Below, piece after piece: positions 25,786-34,457 of a stretch of DNA of 64,000 bases. The stretch is from a virus, in the IMG/VR virus record IMGVR_UViG_3300040801_002079, positions 1-64,000 of that record; one strand, 5' to 3'. Both the position numbers and the translations under genes were made by a program. Position 1 is the stretch's first letter. The number at the start of each line of letters is the position of its first letter. Below the pieces are notes generated by a model. The model ran no database searches, was not told the origin of the DNA, and worked only from the letters and a program-made list of their open reading frames with translations.

Positions 25786-25814
25786 TTGACATGATGCGAA
25801 AAATCCATTATTAT
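25786..25814 (+). promoter_or_regulatory. Sigma70-type promoter, PTH2-guaC operon
   Basis: TTGACA (25786-25791), 17 bp, TATTAT (25809-25814). The leader contains ATCCTGT (25818-25824), complementary to ACAGGAT (25847-25853), which contains the ribosome site AGGA. Confidence 0.75.
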
Positions 25815-25859
25815 TCCATCCTGTCAATTGTATTTATTAAAGTTAAACAGGATATAACT

Positions 25860-26339
25860 ATGAATGAAGAATTAGAGTATCGTGGATACGTCTTTGTGAA
25901 TTCCGCATTATCATCCATTCAGAAGGGTGTACAGGGTGCACATGCTATGGTTGAAGTTACAAACCGCTATAATTATAGCTCTGTTACATATGACGAAGTA
26001 CCGGCAGCATCCGCACGAGTTGTTTGGGACTGGAGAAATGAACATAAAACCCTTATTTTCCTAGAAGCTGGGTTTCATCGTGGGTTGCTGGAAAACTACT
26101 TGACGTTTGCACAACACTGTGAGAAGCTTGGTTTACCGTATGCTTTGTTTGTTGAGGATGATGATACCATGAACAGTATGGCAACTGCATTTGCAGGGGT
26201 TGTGCCCAGCAGCATTTACGATATCGACTTAAACGAATATGATATGGTTAAGAGTACCCCCGGTATGTTTATGGAAGTAGATGATCCGGATGATGTAGCA
26301 CTTTGCCGCTTTTTAAAGCAATTCCACTTAGCGAGATAA
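25860..26339 (+). CDS. PTH2-like peptidyl-tRNA hydrolase family protein
   Basis: 159 residues from ATG 25860. SIQKGVQGAHAMVEVTNRY resembles the catalytic N-terminal part of PTH2 enzymes (K...Q.AHA). LGLPYALFVEDDDTMNSMAT and FAGVVP resemble the second half. Members hydrolyse peptidyl-tRNA, but phage copies are diverged, so activity is inferred only. The ribosome site can be hidden in a 7-bp leader hairpin. Followed after 3 nt by GMP reductase. Confidence 0.6.
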   Translation: MNEELEYRGYVFVNSALSSIQKGVQGAHAMVEVTNRYNYSSVTYDEVPAASARVVWDWRNEHKTLIFLEAGFHRGLLENYLTFAQHCEKLGLPYALFVEDDDTMNSMATAFAGVVPSSIYDIDLNEYDMVKSTPGMFMEVDDPDDVALCRFLKQFHLAR

Positions 26340-26342
26340 TAT

Positions 26343-27515
26343 ATGAAAATAAACTCAGGAGAGTACTACGATTTTGACGATGTAATGATTCGTCCTCAGT
26401 TATCGAATAAGTCTATCAATTCACGAGACGATGTTTCATTGGTGCGTCCCTTCTCTAAAAATGATAGTAGACCGTATGAATGGAGTGGTGTACCCATAAT
26501 TGCAGCCAATATGGACACCGTTGGAACTATGGAAATGGCTGAAGTTTTAATGCAATACAATTGCTGCACCGCCCTTCATAAACATTATACTGTTACTGAA
26601 ATGGTTGAATTTTTTCGAAAACACGCTGAACAGGAACATTTATTATTTTATACGATGGGAATTAACGGGGACTCTGTTGAAAAGTTTTCAGAATTTACGT
26701 CTGAATACGGAATGCCGAAAAACATTTGCATTGATGTAGCTAATGGATATGCCCCCAGATTTATCGAATTTGTATCACGAGTCAGGGATATGGCACCCGA
26801 TTCTATCATTATGGCAGGCAACGTGGTCACAGGAGACGTTACACACGCTTTAATTATGGCAGGAGCTTCCATCATTAAGGTAGGCATTGGAAGCGGCTCA
26901 GCGTGTCTCACACGGCGTGTGACGGGCGTTGGCTCTCCACAGCTATCAGCAGTCATGGAATGTGCTAACGTGGCACACGGGATGAATGCGCTCGTCTGCT
27001 CGGATGGTGGATGTGTATATCCCGGTGATGTGTCTAAAGCCTTCGGCGGTGGAGCAGATTTTGTCATGCTGGGAGGTATGCTTTCGGGACACGATGAGTG
27101 TAATGGTTCTTTAATCTATGAAGACGGAAGTGAATATGAAACCAGAGAGGATTATTTGGAAAGTATCAAAATGAAAGCCGATTTTTATAGATTAGCTAAT
27201 AAATCAATGGGGGATATGTCCCAATTTCTAGGAGAGTTGGCTGAACCAGTGGGCATGAAGTTTTATGGCATGTCATCCAATACTGCCATGGAAAAACATA
27301 ATGGCGGTATGGCAAAATATAAAGCTAGTGAGGGCAGGACATTGAAAGTTCCATATAAGGGTCCCGTTTCAAACACCATTGAGGAAATTTTAGGCGGTGT
27401 AAGAAGTACAATGACTTATGTTGGAGCAATGGAACTCAAGGAACTATCAAAGTGCGTCCAGTTTATCCCCCACAGTAGACAGCTAAATACCAGTTTAGTA
27501 AAATACGAATCATAA
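26343..27515 (+). CDS. guaC: GMP reductase
   Basis: 390 residues. IMPDH/GMPR barrel: FDDVMIRPQ at the start, IIAANMDTVG, the catalytic loop KVGIGSGSACLTRRVTGVG with C188, CSDGGCVYPGDV, and GMSSNTAMEKHNGGMAKY followed by ASEGR. The order and the absence of a CBS insert fit GMP reductase (GMP to IMP, NADPH) rather than IMP dehydrogenase. A stretch of about 40 residues near 265-305 makes it longer than bacterial GuaC. It would feed adenine nucleotide synthesis from host RNA-derived GMP. Confidence 0.85.
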   Translation: MKINSGEYYDFDDVMIRPQLSNKSINSRDDVSLVRPFSKNDSRPYEWSGVPIIAANMDTVGTMEMAEVLMQYNCCTALHKHYTVTEMVEFFRKHAEQEHLLFYTMGINGDSVEKFSEFTSEYGMPKNICIDVANGYAPRFIEFVSRVRDMAPDSIIMAGNVVTGDVTHALIMAGASIIKVGIGSGSACLTRRVTGVGSPQLSAVMECANVAHGMNALVCSDGGCVYPGDVSKAFGGGADFVMLGGMLSGHDECNGSLIYEDGSEYETREDYLESIKMKADFYRLANKSMGDMSQFLGELAEPVGMKFYGMSSNTAMEKHNGGMAKYKASEGRTLKVPYKGPVSNTIEEILGGVRSTMTYVGAMELKELSKCVQFIPHSRQLNTSLVKYES

Positions 27516-27531
27516 TAGGAGAATTATATTA

Positions 27532-27885
27532 ATGAAATCTAAATTAGAAGTTGGTGATGTAAAAATATTCACATTAAACAGTATGCTAGAAGTCATTGGG
27601 AAAGTTGTAGAAGTAAACGATGATTATTGCAAAGTTAGTCAAGCCCTCATGATCCGTCTTGAGCCACAGGAAGGTCCTGATGGTAGACCAGCACTTAGTG
27701 CAGCACTTGGCCCATTGTCTATGTTTATTGAAAAGGATGAGAAGAGTCAGGGCGCAGATATTAATCTGTACTATAATGTCATGCTTGGCGCAAGCGATCC
27801 TCAGGAAGGAATTTTAGAGTATTACTCCAACCTGACTGGCAGCATTATGGCACCACCCGCCAAAAAGATTCAAATGCCAACTTAA
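27532..27885 (+). CDS. Sm-like small-barrel phage protein
   Basis: 117 residues. LEVGDVKIFTLNSMLEVIGK and VVEVNDDYCKVSQALMIRL, then a LGPLSMFIEKD segment and a C-terminal YYSNLTGSIMAPPAK tail, resemble a conserved Sm-like small phage protein family of unknown function. AGGAGA site 12 nt upstream. Probably cotranscribed with guaC. Confidence 0.6.
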   Translation: MKSKLEVGDVKIFTLNSMLEVIGKVVEVNDDYCKVSQALMIRLEPQEGPDGRPALSAALGPLSMFIEKDEKSQGADINLYYNVMLGASDPQEGILEYYSNLTGSIMAPPAKKIQMPT

Positions 27886-28190
27886 TTATGTGATTTGAAG
27901 TATAAACCATGGAAATGAAGGTCTAAGTCTGCACGTATTAGACCTTCATTCCATGTCTGTGGTGGTCGATTATATTGAATTTGTTGCTGACCATCTTCGG
28001 TTGTATTAAACCAAAACTCAACATTTCCAATTAATATTGGATTGTTTTTTGTCAGATATTGCTTTCTTATTCGGCTATACCCAAGCATTATCTCATAAAC
28101 TTCGTTTATTATTTCCTTAAATGCCTGTTGCGAGAGCCTATCCTTCTCAACAACCTCTTTCTTTTCTTTTTGTTTTATCGGACTAATCAT
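27882..28190 (-). CDS. Late minus-strand island gene, unknown
   Basis: 102 residues: charged helical N-terminal half, then a beta-rich part (NPILIGNVEFWFNTTEDGQ). No known family. A single minus-strand gene within a plus-strand early block. Its ATG lies 5 nt from an ACTAAATA late-like element, with no Shine-Dalgarno sequence. Confidence 0.65.
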   Translation of the reverse strand: MISPIKQKEKKEVVEKDRLSQQAFKEIINEVYEIMLGYSRIRKQYLTKNNPILIGNVEFWFNTTEDGQQQIQYNRPPQTWNEGLIRADLDLHFHGLYFKSHN

Positions 28191-28195
28191 ATAAC

Positions 28196-28203
28196 TATTT
28201 AGT
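28196..28203 (-). promoter_or_regulatory. Late-like promoter (ACTAAATA), leaderless
   Basis: ACTAAATA on the minus strand, 5 nt (GTTAT) before the ATG at 28190. Weaker match than other late elements. Shares base 28203 with the divergent -35 box. Confidence 0.45.
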
Positions 28204-28231
28204 TGATAAAAATTAGCATTAATGTTATAAT
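28203..28231 (+). promoter_or_regulatory. Sigma70-type promoter, leaderless HNH gene
   Basis: TTGATA (28203-28208), 17 bp, TATAAT (28226-28231), then exactly 6 nt (ACTACA) to the ATG at 28238. Confidence 0.75.
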
Positions 28232-28237
28232 ACTACA

Positions 28238-28537
28238 ATGATTTGTGTAATATGTAAAAGAGAATTACCGGAAGACCCCCATTATAGTGATGAACACCAC
28301 TTGATTCCGAAAAGTAAGAAGGGGAAAGACACGGTGCTTATACATCGGCTATGCCATAATAAAATACACAGTATTTGGACAGAAAAGGAACTAGCTGATT
28401 ATTATAATACACCAGAAAGGATAAGAGAGCATCCTGAAATGCGGAAATTTATTAAGTGGTTTAGTAAAAAACCTATTGATTTTTATGTAAAAACTAAAGA
28501 TTCTAATGATCGTAAAAGTAAACGGAGAAGACGATGA
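28238..28537 (+). CDS. HNH endonuclease
   Basis: 99 residues. CVIC zinc pair, DEHHLIPKSKKG (HH of the HNH motif) and LCHNKIHSIW (N and final H), then a basic tail KSKRRRR. Stand-alone HNH nuclease, possibly mobile or acting on host DNA. It starts the operon leading to DNA ligase and overlaps the next gene by ATGA. Confidence 0.85.
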   Translation: MICVICKRELPEDPHYSDEHHLIPKSKKGKDTVLIHRLCHNKIHSIWTEKELADYYNTPERIREHPEMRKFIKWFSKKPIDFYVKTKDSNDRKSKRRRR

Positions 28538-28833
28538 TTGATTATGAATACAATGGACAAACAGTTCAAATAATCCCACTCAATGAAATGGAAATTGGGG
28601 TATACAAAGGAACGTGCCGTAATGCAACATATGCATATTGGAACGGGGTGCACTTTATTCATTTACGTACAAAATTCTTTGACACATTTCTGGAAAAAAT
28701 TGAGCACCCGGAAAATGATAAAATTTTTGACGTATTTCTACCATTTGAGAGGGTGGATGATGACGCAGATGATAATGTGCAACAACTCATGAATGCTATT
28801 AATGGTGCAATAGAGAAACGCTACAATGACTAA
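28534..28833 (+). CDS. Hypothetical early protein
   Basis: 99 residues, acidic C-terminal third; no recognised domain. Overlaps the HNH gene (ATGA) and the ligase gene (8 nt), so translationally coupled. Confidence 0.7.
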   Translation: MIDYEYNGQTVQIIPLNEMEIGVYKGTCRNATYAYWNGVHFIHLRTKFFDTFLEKIEHPENDKIFDVFLPFERVDDDADDNVQQLMNAINGAIEKRYND

Positions 28834-30157
28834 TGTTTTAAATCTGATAAACGAATTAAAGTCCAATTCTGGAAAAAATGCTAAAATTGAAATTCTTTCA
28901 AAATATGCAGATGATGAATTGGTAAAGGGTGTATTCGATGCTGCAATGAACCCATACAGGGTTTATGGTATAAAGCAACTACCGGATATAGATCGAAATA
29001 CAGGAGATTACACTTTAAATGATTTTTTAATGAACTTAACACGCTTTGAAGAGCGCATTGTTACCGGAAATGAAGCCAAACATGTTCTAAAGACACTCTT
29101 AGAGGGATTATCGCCCGATGATGCCGAAGTAGCAAAATTGATAATTTTAAAAGATTTAAACTGTGGCACCGGCCCATCTATTGTTAATTCAGCTATACCT
29201 AAATTAATTCCAGTCTATCCATGCATGAAAGCTTCGTCACAATCTGAGAAGTCAATGCAGAAGATTAATTATCCAGCTATTTCTCAAATTAAAGCCGATG
29301 GAATGCGGGCTAACCTAATTTTAACCAAGCGATCTATTGAATTTCGTGGACGATCTGGAAAAGTTATTGACCTTCTTGATTCTTTTTCAGATATTGAATT
29401 TCCGATATATGTATCAACAACGGGAGCCATGCTTGATGGTGAACTAAGAGTGTTGAATGATGATGGAACATGGATGAGCAGAAAGAAAGGTAATGGTATT
29501 TTAAATAAAGCCATTAAGGGTACAATTTCAGAGGAGGAAGTAAAAAATGTTAGATTTATAGCATGGGACCTAATTCCGTGGTCAGAATTTACGTCCCCCG
29601 TAAAAAAAGCCGATGAAAACGCTATGCCGTATATGTCTAGATGGAAATTATTGGAGCAGACACTAAAAGATGTTAATGATGATCGTATGCAACTAATTGA
29701 AAGTGTAAAGGTTGAGAATGAAGAAGAAGCGTTTGAACATTATCGTCAAGCTCGTAAAAATGGAGAGGAAGGTGTAATTATTAAAAACATTGACCATCCA
29801 TGGGAGGATAGACGTTCCCCGTATATGGTTAAAATGAAAGCTATTGAAGATTGTGATCTTGAAATAGTTGGGTGGAACCCCGGTAAAGTCGGAAGTAAAT
29901 GGGAGAATAAGTTGGGCAGTATCGTTTGTGCGTCAAAGGATCGAAGGGTTGAAGTTTCGATTTCGGGCCTGTCTGACGAATTGCGCGAGGAAATTTTTGA
30001 AAATATAGATAATTATATGGGACGGATTGTTGCAGTTGAATATAATGAACGCATTAGTGATAAATCTCGTCCTGATGTTGACAGTCTTTTCTCTCCCAGA
30101 TTCCTAGAGTTAAGAGAAGATAAAGACGTTGCAGATAACTCGGAGGATATAAAATGA
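28826..30157 (+). CDS. ATP-dependent DNA ligase
   Basis: 443 residues. Adenylation motif I in QIKADGMRANL (K156), motif III GAMLDGELRVL, motif IV EEGVIIKN, motif V YMVKMKAIEDCDLEIV, then an OB-fold end containing KLGSIVCAS and FSPRFLELR. The length and N-terminal helical domain resemble T4 gp30. Seals nicks in phage DNA replication, recombination and repair. Early operon. Confidence 0.93.
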   Translation: MTNVLNLINELKSNSGKNAKIEILSKYADDELVKGVFDAAMNPYRVYGIKQLPDIDRNTGDYTLNDFLMNLTRFEERIVTGNEAKHVLKTLLEGLSPDDAEVAKLIILKDLNCGTGPSIVNSAIPKLIPVYPCMKASSQSEKSMQKINYPAISQIKADGMRANLILTKRSIEFRGRSGKVIDLLDSFSDIEFPIYVSTTGAMLDGELRVLNDDGTWMSRKKGNGILNKAIKGTISEEEVKNVRFIAWDLIPWSEFTSPVKKADENAMPYMSRWKLLEQTLKDVNDDRMQLIESVKVENEEEAFEHYRQARKNGEEGVIIKNIDHPWEDRRSPYMVKMKAIEDCDLEIVGWNPGKVGSKWENKLGSIVCASKDRRVEVSISGLSDELREEIFENIDNYMGRIVAVEYNERISDKSRPDVDSLFSPRFLELREDKDVADNSEDIK

Positions 30158-30411
30158 AAATCAAATTTAGTGACACTACCACAGATGGTACCACTTTTGA
30201 AATTGAAGATACCATCATTACTAATGATTCTGGAACTATCACATATAAAGAGGGTAAGCTGCCAGATGTTTGGGACTCTATCCCGCACGGGAGTCAATGT
30301 ATGCATGATAATTGCCCCGAATGTGGTGGAACTGGAATAAAAAGGAACGGGGGAGGCACATGCATTCACATGATAAGCTGCCCTTGTCCCAAATGTACTC
30401 CGTGGTGCTAA
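30154..30411 (+). CDS. Small zinc-binding protein
   Basis: 85 residues; the C-terminus has several Cys pairs (CPECGGTG and CPCPKC) that probably bind zinc. ATGA overlap with the ligase gene. Function unknown. Confidence 0.7.
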   Translation: MKIKFSDTTTDGTTFEIEDTIITNDSGTITYKEGKLPDVWDSIPHGSQCMHDNCPECGGTGIKRNGGGTCIHMISCPCPKCTPWC

Positions 30412-30413
30412 AA

Positions 30414-31094
30414 ATGAAATATATTGATAAAGTTAAAAAACGAATAAAGAAAGATGAATTTGGTGGTGTATTCACAAGCTATCAAATTATTGAAGATTGT
30501 GGCTTCGTTGATTTTTTATTTATTGGATCATACAAAGATAAAGAGGTTGTATGGAATGCAACTTTAACTACAGCAAGGGGCGACTATTACGAAGAGGTAT
30601 TCCTGAAGGCACAAGATGAGGGCTATGAAAAATTCCCAACTCCTTATGATATTTCATTTGAGGATTATTTTGTTAAGACTGATAATCCCAAATATAGTGA
30701 ATTTCGTTCGCCAGTTCCTGAATTAGACGATAAACGCCATCGGTGGATATCAGAAAGAACCCTTCAATTATTAAATGAAAAGAGTATTAGTATAAAAGCA
30801 TGGAATATTGAAATTGATGAAAGTTATGAATACGGGGTTGGCCTACATGCTAGGGTAGATATTCCTACCATTAATGTAGATGATGTTTTTGATTTTATAA
30901 AAAAATTCAATAATATGGGACCGACCATGTTTGATGATAATGATGATGTAATATGCATGAATGCTAATGAACTTGGAGTTGAATTAAAGCCTGATAATAA
31001 ATTTATTTCATGGACTGAACCATTTTCGCCCAATACGGTTGCACTAAGTGATAAATTCTTAGAGGAAAATCCATATGAAATTGACGAACTATAG
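30414..31094 (+). CDS. Hypothetical early protein
   Basis: 226 residues from ATG 30414; longer upstream codons lie inside the zinc-protein gene. Acidic, globular, no motif recognised. Overlaps the exonuclease gene by 20 nt. Confidence 0.7.
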   Translation: MKYIDKVKKRIKKDEFGGVFTSYQIIEDCGFVDFLFIGSYKDKEVVWNATLTTARGDYYEEVFLKAQDEGYEKFPTPYDISFEDYFVKTDNPKYSEFRSPVPELDDKRHRWISERTLQLLNEKSISIKAWNIEIDESYEYGVGLHARVDIPTINVDDVFDFIKKFNNMGPTMFDDNDDVICMNANELGVELKPDNKFISWTEPFSPNTVALSDKFLEENPYEIDEL

Positions 31095-31653
31095 ATACCT
31101 AGCAGTGATAGATTTTGAGGCAACATGTGATGATAATCGAAAACGTTTGCCTAGAAATGAAATGGAGATAATAGAAATCGGGGCAGCTATTGTTGAAATT
31201 GACACTATAAAAACAATATCCGAATTCAACTCATTTATCCGTCCAGTTAGACATCCAATATTGAGTAATTTTTGTAAAGACCTGACAACAATTACACAAA
31301 AGGACGTAGATTCAGCCAATACATTTCCCATAGTGTTGGAGCATTTCAATAATTGGCTGTCATCTTTTATTAATGATGGTGTTGTGTTTTCTTCATGGGG
31401 CGGCTATGACAAACACCAATTATTACAAGATTGTGAGTTTCATAATGAGGTATATCCATTTAACTCGGACCACCTCAACCTGAAAACACACTTTTCGTTA
31501 ATGCTAAATCAAAGGAAGCAATACGGTATGGCAAAAGCATTGAGAGTAGTAAACCTTCCCATGGAAGGAACACACCATCGGGGAATAGATGATGTAAAAA
31601 ATATAGTTAAATTGCTTCCATATATTATAGTTGAAAATCCATATCTTTCATGA
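31075..31653 (+). CDS. DEDDh 3'-5' exonuclease (ERI-1/ExoX-like)
   Basis: 192 residues. Exo I AVIDFEATC (D13, E15) with EIIEIGAAIVE, Exo II region SSWGGYDKHQL (D112), Exo III THHRGIDDVKNI (H168, D173 at the DEDDh spacing). Sequence around motif I is closest in style to the ERI-1/KapD branch that trims RNA or DNA ends. Cotranscribed with DNA ligase. Confidence 0.85.
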   Translation: MKLTNYRYLAVIDFEATCDDNRKRLPRNEMEIIEIGAAIVEIDTIKTISEFNSFIRPVRHPILSNFCKDLTTITQKDVDSANTFPIVLEHFNNWLSSFINDGVVFSSWGGYDKHQLLQDCEFHNEVYPFNSDHLNLKTHFSLMLNQRKQYGMAKALRVVNLPMEGTHHRGIDDVKNIVKLLPYIIVENPYLS

Positions 31654-31659
31654 TATAAT
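31631..31659 (+). promoter_or_regulatory. Sigma70-type promoter, leaderless lipoprotein gene
   Basis: TTGAAA (31631-31636), 17 bp, TATAAT (31654-31659), then exactly 6 nt (GCAGTT) to the ATG at 31666. Overlaps the end of the exonuclease gene. Confidence 0.75.
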
Positions 31660-31665
31660 GCAGTT

Positions 31666-31920
31666 ATGAAAAAATTAATAGTGCTTGCAATTTCCGTCAT
31701 ACTTTCAGGCTGTGCATTACCTCAACCGGTTCCCCAATGGGCCGTAGAAAGCTGCCTAAGGGCACACGGCAAGCCCGTGTTTACATCTGATGCCTTTGGA
31801 AGTCAGAGGTATGAGTGTATTATTAACGATGGAAGAAATTCACTTAATGCACGATATTTCAATGATTCAAGTATGGTAGAAGGCACCCCTCCTCCACCTC
31901 CTGAGGACAGTGAGGAATAA
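31666..31920 (+). CDS. Small lipoprotein
   Basis: 84 residues. Signal peptide with lipobox ILSGC (Cys16), one possible disulphide pair, and a Pro-rich acidic tail (EGTPPPPPEDSEE). Envelope-anchored; might act in superinfection exclusion, but this is a guess. Confidence 0.75.
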   Translation: MKKLIVLAISVILSGCALPQPVPQWAVESCLRAHGKPVFTSDAFGSQRYECIINDGRNSLNARYFNDSSMVEGTPPPPPEDSEE

Positions 31921-31922
31921 TA

Positions 31923-32204
31923 ATGGGATGGGGGTTTGCCAGAGAAACGATACATAAAGCGCAAAAGGAATATTATTGCGAGGCATGGAATTATTGGATA
32001 CGAGATTCTCTTGAATATATCGAAGATGAGCTTACCCCCGAAGAGCGAATGCTGGTGGAAAATTTAAAATCTACAGGGGGAAAAATAAACAAAGGTGACC
32101 TTTATTTGCGAGTCACTGGAGTCTATGATGGAGAATGGGGAAAATTCATTGCTATACCAGAAGCCGATGAATTGGCTAAAAATTACGACCTTTATCAGGA
32201 ATAA
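31923..32204 (+). CDS. Hypothetical early protein
   Basis: 93 residues, aromatic and acidic, no known motif. Starts 2 nt after the lipoprotein stop (TAATAATG). Confidence 0.65.
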   Translation: MGWGFARETIHKAQKEYYCEAWNYWIRDSLEYIEDELTPEERMLVENLKSTGGKINKGDLYLRVTGVYDGEWGKFIAIPEADELAKNYDLYQE

Positions 32205-32209
32205 TTATT

Positions 32210-32512
32210 ATGAAAGATTCTACTAGAAAAATTTTAATAACTTTTGGTGCAATGTATATCATATTAGGTGCAATTTGGGGTGCAAGTATGATTGGAAATG
32301 ATGTTGAAGCAGCAAGTGTGCCTGCAAATAATGCTGAGCCATTGGGAAGTCCTCTGGGTATGCAACAATATGAAATAAGAATTTCGGGAGAAAGAAATCC
32401 AGTAAAGGTTGTAGAATTTATTAATAGGCGGGGGAATAAATGCATGATGGCATATGCAACCCCTCGCGTTGACACACTGCAAATTGAACTTTCATGTGAT
32501 TACAATAAATAA
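32210..32512 (+). CDS. Small single-span membrane protein
   Basis: 100 residues: one N-terminal membrane helix (ILITFGAMYIILGAIWGASM) and a soluble domain, likely periplasmic, ending QIELSCDYNK. Part of a run of envelope genes. Confidence 0.7.
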   Translation: MKDSTRKILITFGAMYIILGAIWGASMIGNDVEAASVPANNAEPLGSPLGMQQYEIRISGERNPVKVVEFINRRGNKCMMAYATPRVDTLQIELSCDYNK

Positions 32513-32592
32513 TATGGATATGAAAATTTGCGATATGAAATGGAGGTGCGCCATGCTTAGTATGCATTAGATAACTAAAGGAGCTACTAAGT

Positions 32593-33234
32593 ATGACAAA
32601 CTACACAATCTTTCGTCTCTTCGATTACGAGACCGGTTCTTATATTGGGCCAGAATTTCAGTGCATTAAACAATTCTTCAAGTATCACATCAACAAAAGT
32701 TTACCACCATATGATTGGTGTGATTGGAGATATATTAACCAATTAAAACCCGTATATATTGTATATTCGCCCTTTTACGATAGACTCTTTGGAAAAATTC
32801 GTGAACACCGCCTTGAGTTTCCTCCCAGACGAGAGGGTATGTTTTTAGATAGATACGCTATCAAAAATGAATACGGGAAAAATTACAAAGACCCCGATGA
32901 ATTATTTAGGTTAGCACTTCGACAGGGCTTATTTAAAACTAATCGCAAACATTATAACTATGATTGCGAAGACCCCTTAGTTCATTTGCCCAAAAATAAC
33001 ATTAACAAAAGAAAGAGAGAAACATGGGGATGGTGGTATCGTAAATTCTCTACTGCAAATGAGCATCGTCAAAATGAAGCATGTATAGCGGATCATGGTG
33101 AAATTCTGGTAAGACCAAAACGCAGAAGGGGGAATCTCCCGACTTCATGGGATGACTTACCCAACAGTGCATGGGATACTCGCAAAAGCTGGAAACACAA
33201 TTCCAAGAGAAGGCATCAATGGAAAAATAAATAG
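32593..33234 (+). CDS. Basic aromatic-rich protein, unknown
   Basis: 213 residues, strongly basic with many Tyr and Trp; the tail (RRRGNLPTSWDDLPNSAWD, then basic KSWKHNSKRRHQ) could bind nucleic acid. TAAAGGAGC ribosome site. The 80 bp upstream holds only a possible 18-codon reading frame (32514-32570) of doubtful meaning. Confidence 0.7.
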   Translation: MTNYTIFRLFDYETGSYIGPEFQCIKQFFKYHINKSLPPYDWCDWRYINQLKPVYIVYSPFYDRLFGKIREHRLEFPPRREGMFLDRYAIKNEYGKNYKDPDELFRLALRQGLFKTNRKHYNYDCEDPLVHLPKNNINKRKRETWGWWYRKFSTANEHRQNEACIADHGEILVRPKRRRGNLPTSWDDLPNSAWDTRKSWKHNSKRRHQWKNK

Positions 33235-33263
33235 TTGCAATAAATTACTTTCCATGGTATTAT
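33235..33263 (+). promoter_or_regulatory. Sigma70-type promoter, leaderless membrane gene
   Basis: TTGCAA (33235-33240), 17 bp, TATTAT (33258-33263), then exactly 6 nt (TTCAAT) to the ATG at 33270. Confidence 0.7.
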
Positions 33264-33269
33264 TTCAAT

Positions 33270-33623
33270 ATGGATAGGCTAAATAGACTTTTAGGTATAA
33301 TCATTATATTCTTAGTTGGAATTTATGTTGGACTATGGATATCTCCCCTGAAACATTCAAGCATGTCTGCCGAAGACTATCAGGAAGGATACGAATTATT
33401 AGCTCAATCTAAGGTTGAACTACAGCGGTCCATATTGTATTTTTATATGAACAATTATTGTGAAGCTGGGACATCTAGAGTAATTGATCTTATGTATCAC
33501 GGCACAAAATTTCAAGGGGTTTTTTGTGACAAGGATACTATACTATTATTACAGGATCAGTTCCCTCCCCTGCCGTTTTTTATTTTAGATTTAACTATTG
33601 AGGAGAATGATGACAACACATAG
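33270..33623 (+). CDS. N-terminally anchored membrane protein
   Basis: 117 residues with a membrane helix at 7-25 (LLGIIIIFLVGIYVGLWI) and a soluble remainder. No known family. Confidence 0.7.
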   Translation: MDRLNRLLGIIIIFLVGIYVGLWISPLKHSSMSAEDYQEGYELLAQSKVELQRSILYFYMNNYCEAGTSRVIDLMYHGTKFQGVFCDKDTILLLQDQFPPLPFFILDLTIEENDDNT

Positions 33624-33894
33624 CCCCTTAAAACGAGCAAGCATTATATTCATGATTGTATTTTTTGCAGTATCCGTGATTGTTTTTATTATATGGTCCC
33701 TCTTTGCATATTGGGGATCACGACCCAAACCTGTCACATATGTTATACAGGATGTTAAACCTAATACGGGGCATATGATGGATATATGTGATACCCCAAA
33801 TATCACAGTTTTAGAAAATGCTGTAACTGGACAAATACAATATAAATGTGGTAATTTAGGAAAAACAAACGAAGTTATTACATTCTATGAATAA
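33607..33894 (+). CDS. N-terminally anchored membrane protein
   Basis: About 95 residues; start at one of two adjacent ATGs (33607 or 33610) after GAGGAG. A single membrane helix near 12-35 (IFMIVFFAVSVIVFIIWSLF) and a small soluble domain with two Cys. Overlaps the upstream gene. Confidence 0.7.
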   Translation: MMTTHSPLKRASIIFMIVFFAVSVIVFIIWSLFAYWGSRPKPVTYVIQDVKPNTGHMMDICDTPNITVLENAVTGQIQYKCGNLGKTNEVITFYE

Positions 33895-33915
33895 ATAGTA
33901 CCGAGGATTTTACCA

Positions 33916-34230
33916 ATGTTTGATGACTATCTTAAAACTCAAAACCGCATATTTATGATTTTCAATATCATTATTTCAACATCTGCTACAACTCTTGCGG
34001 CATTTTTAATACTTGAGGGTCACATGTTGCTGGCATTTTTAGAATTTTGTATAGCCATTGCAGTCTGTTCCGGGCTTATAGGTTTAGCCCATCGAAACAA
34101 AGACTTCATGAAAAAGTGGAATGCCATGAACAGCGTTGAATATGGATCATACGATCTTGATGATGCGGAAGATATGAGCAATCGGGGCATTGGTAACCTC
34201 TCCTTCGACTTTAAAAAGCCCTCTGAGTAA
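33916..34230 (+). CDS. Two-span membrane protein
   Basis: 104 residues with two hydrophobic helices (about 14-32 and 36-56) and a charged cytoplasmic tail. Size and layout are holin-like, but the tail and early context make this only one possibility. Confidence 0.65.
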   Translation: MFDDYLKTQNRIFMIFNIIISTSATTLAAFLILEGHMLLAFLEFCIAIAVCSGLIGLAHRNKDFMKKWNAMNSVEYGSYDLDDAEDMSNRGIGNLSFDFKKPSE

Positions 34231-34235
34231 AGCAC

Positions 34236-34457
34236 ATGTCTAAAATAAAAGGGTCTACTTATGAAATCCTTTTCAGAAGTGGGGCTACACTAATACTTGA
34301 AAATGTTAAGGATGTAAATTTGGAATTCGAAAATAGGCGGATTTCAAAATTTAATGTCTCTGGCACACCAACAGGGGATGCCCTAAAATTTATTAACATT
34401 GGCGAAATTGTAGCCGTAAATAAAAAAGGACGGAAGCGCGGAATATGGAAACGGTAA
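34236..34457 (+). CDS. Small basic protein
   Basis: 73 residues, beta-rich then basic end (NKKGRKRGIWKR). Overlaps the next gene by 13 nt. Unknown. Confidence 0.65.
   Translation: MSKIKGSTYEILFRSGATLILENVKDVNLEFENRRISKFNVSGTPTGDALKFINIGEIVAVNKKGRKRGIWKR

Noticed and set aside
32514-32570. 18-codon leader peptide before 32593
   Set aside because: No ribosome site and no attenuator-like hairpins; probably chance.
33916-34230. Holin
   Set aside because: Two membrane helices fit, but it lies in an early operon, far from the lysozyme and without a late promoter.
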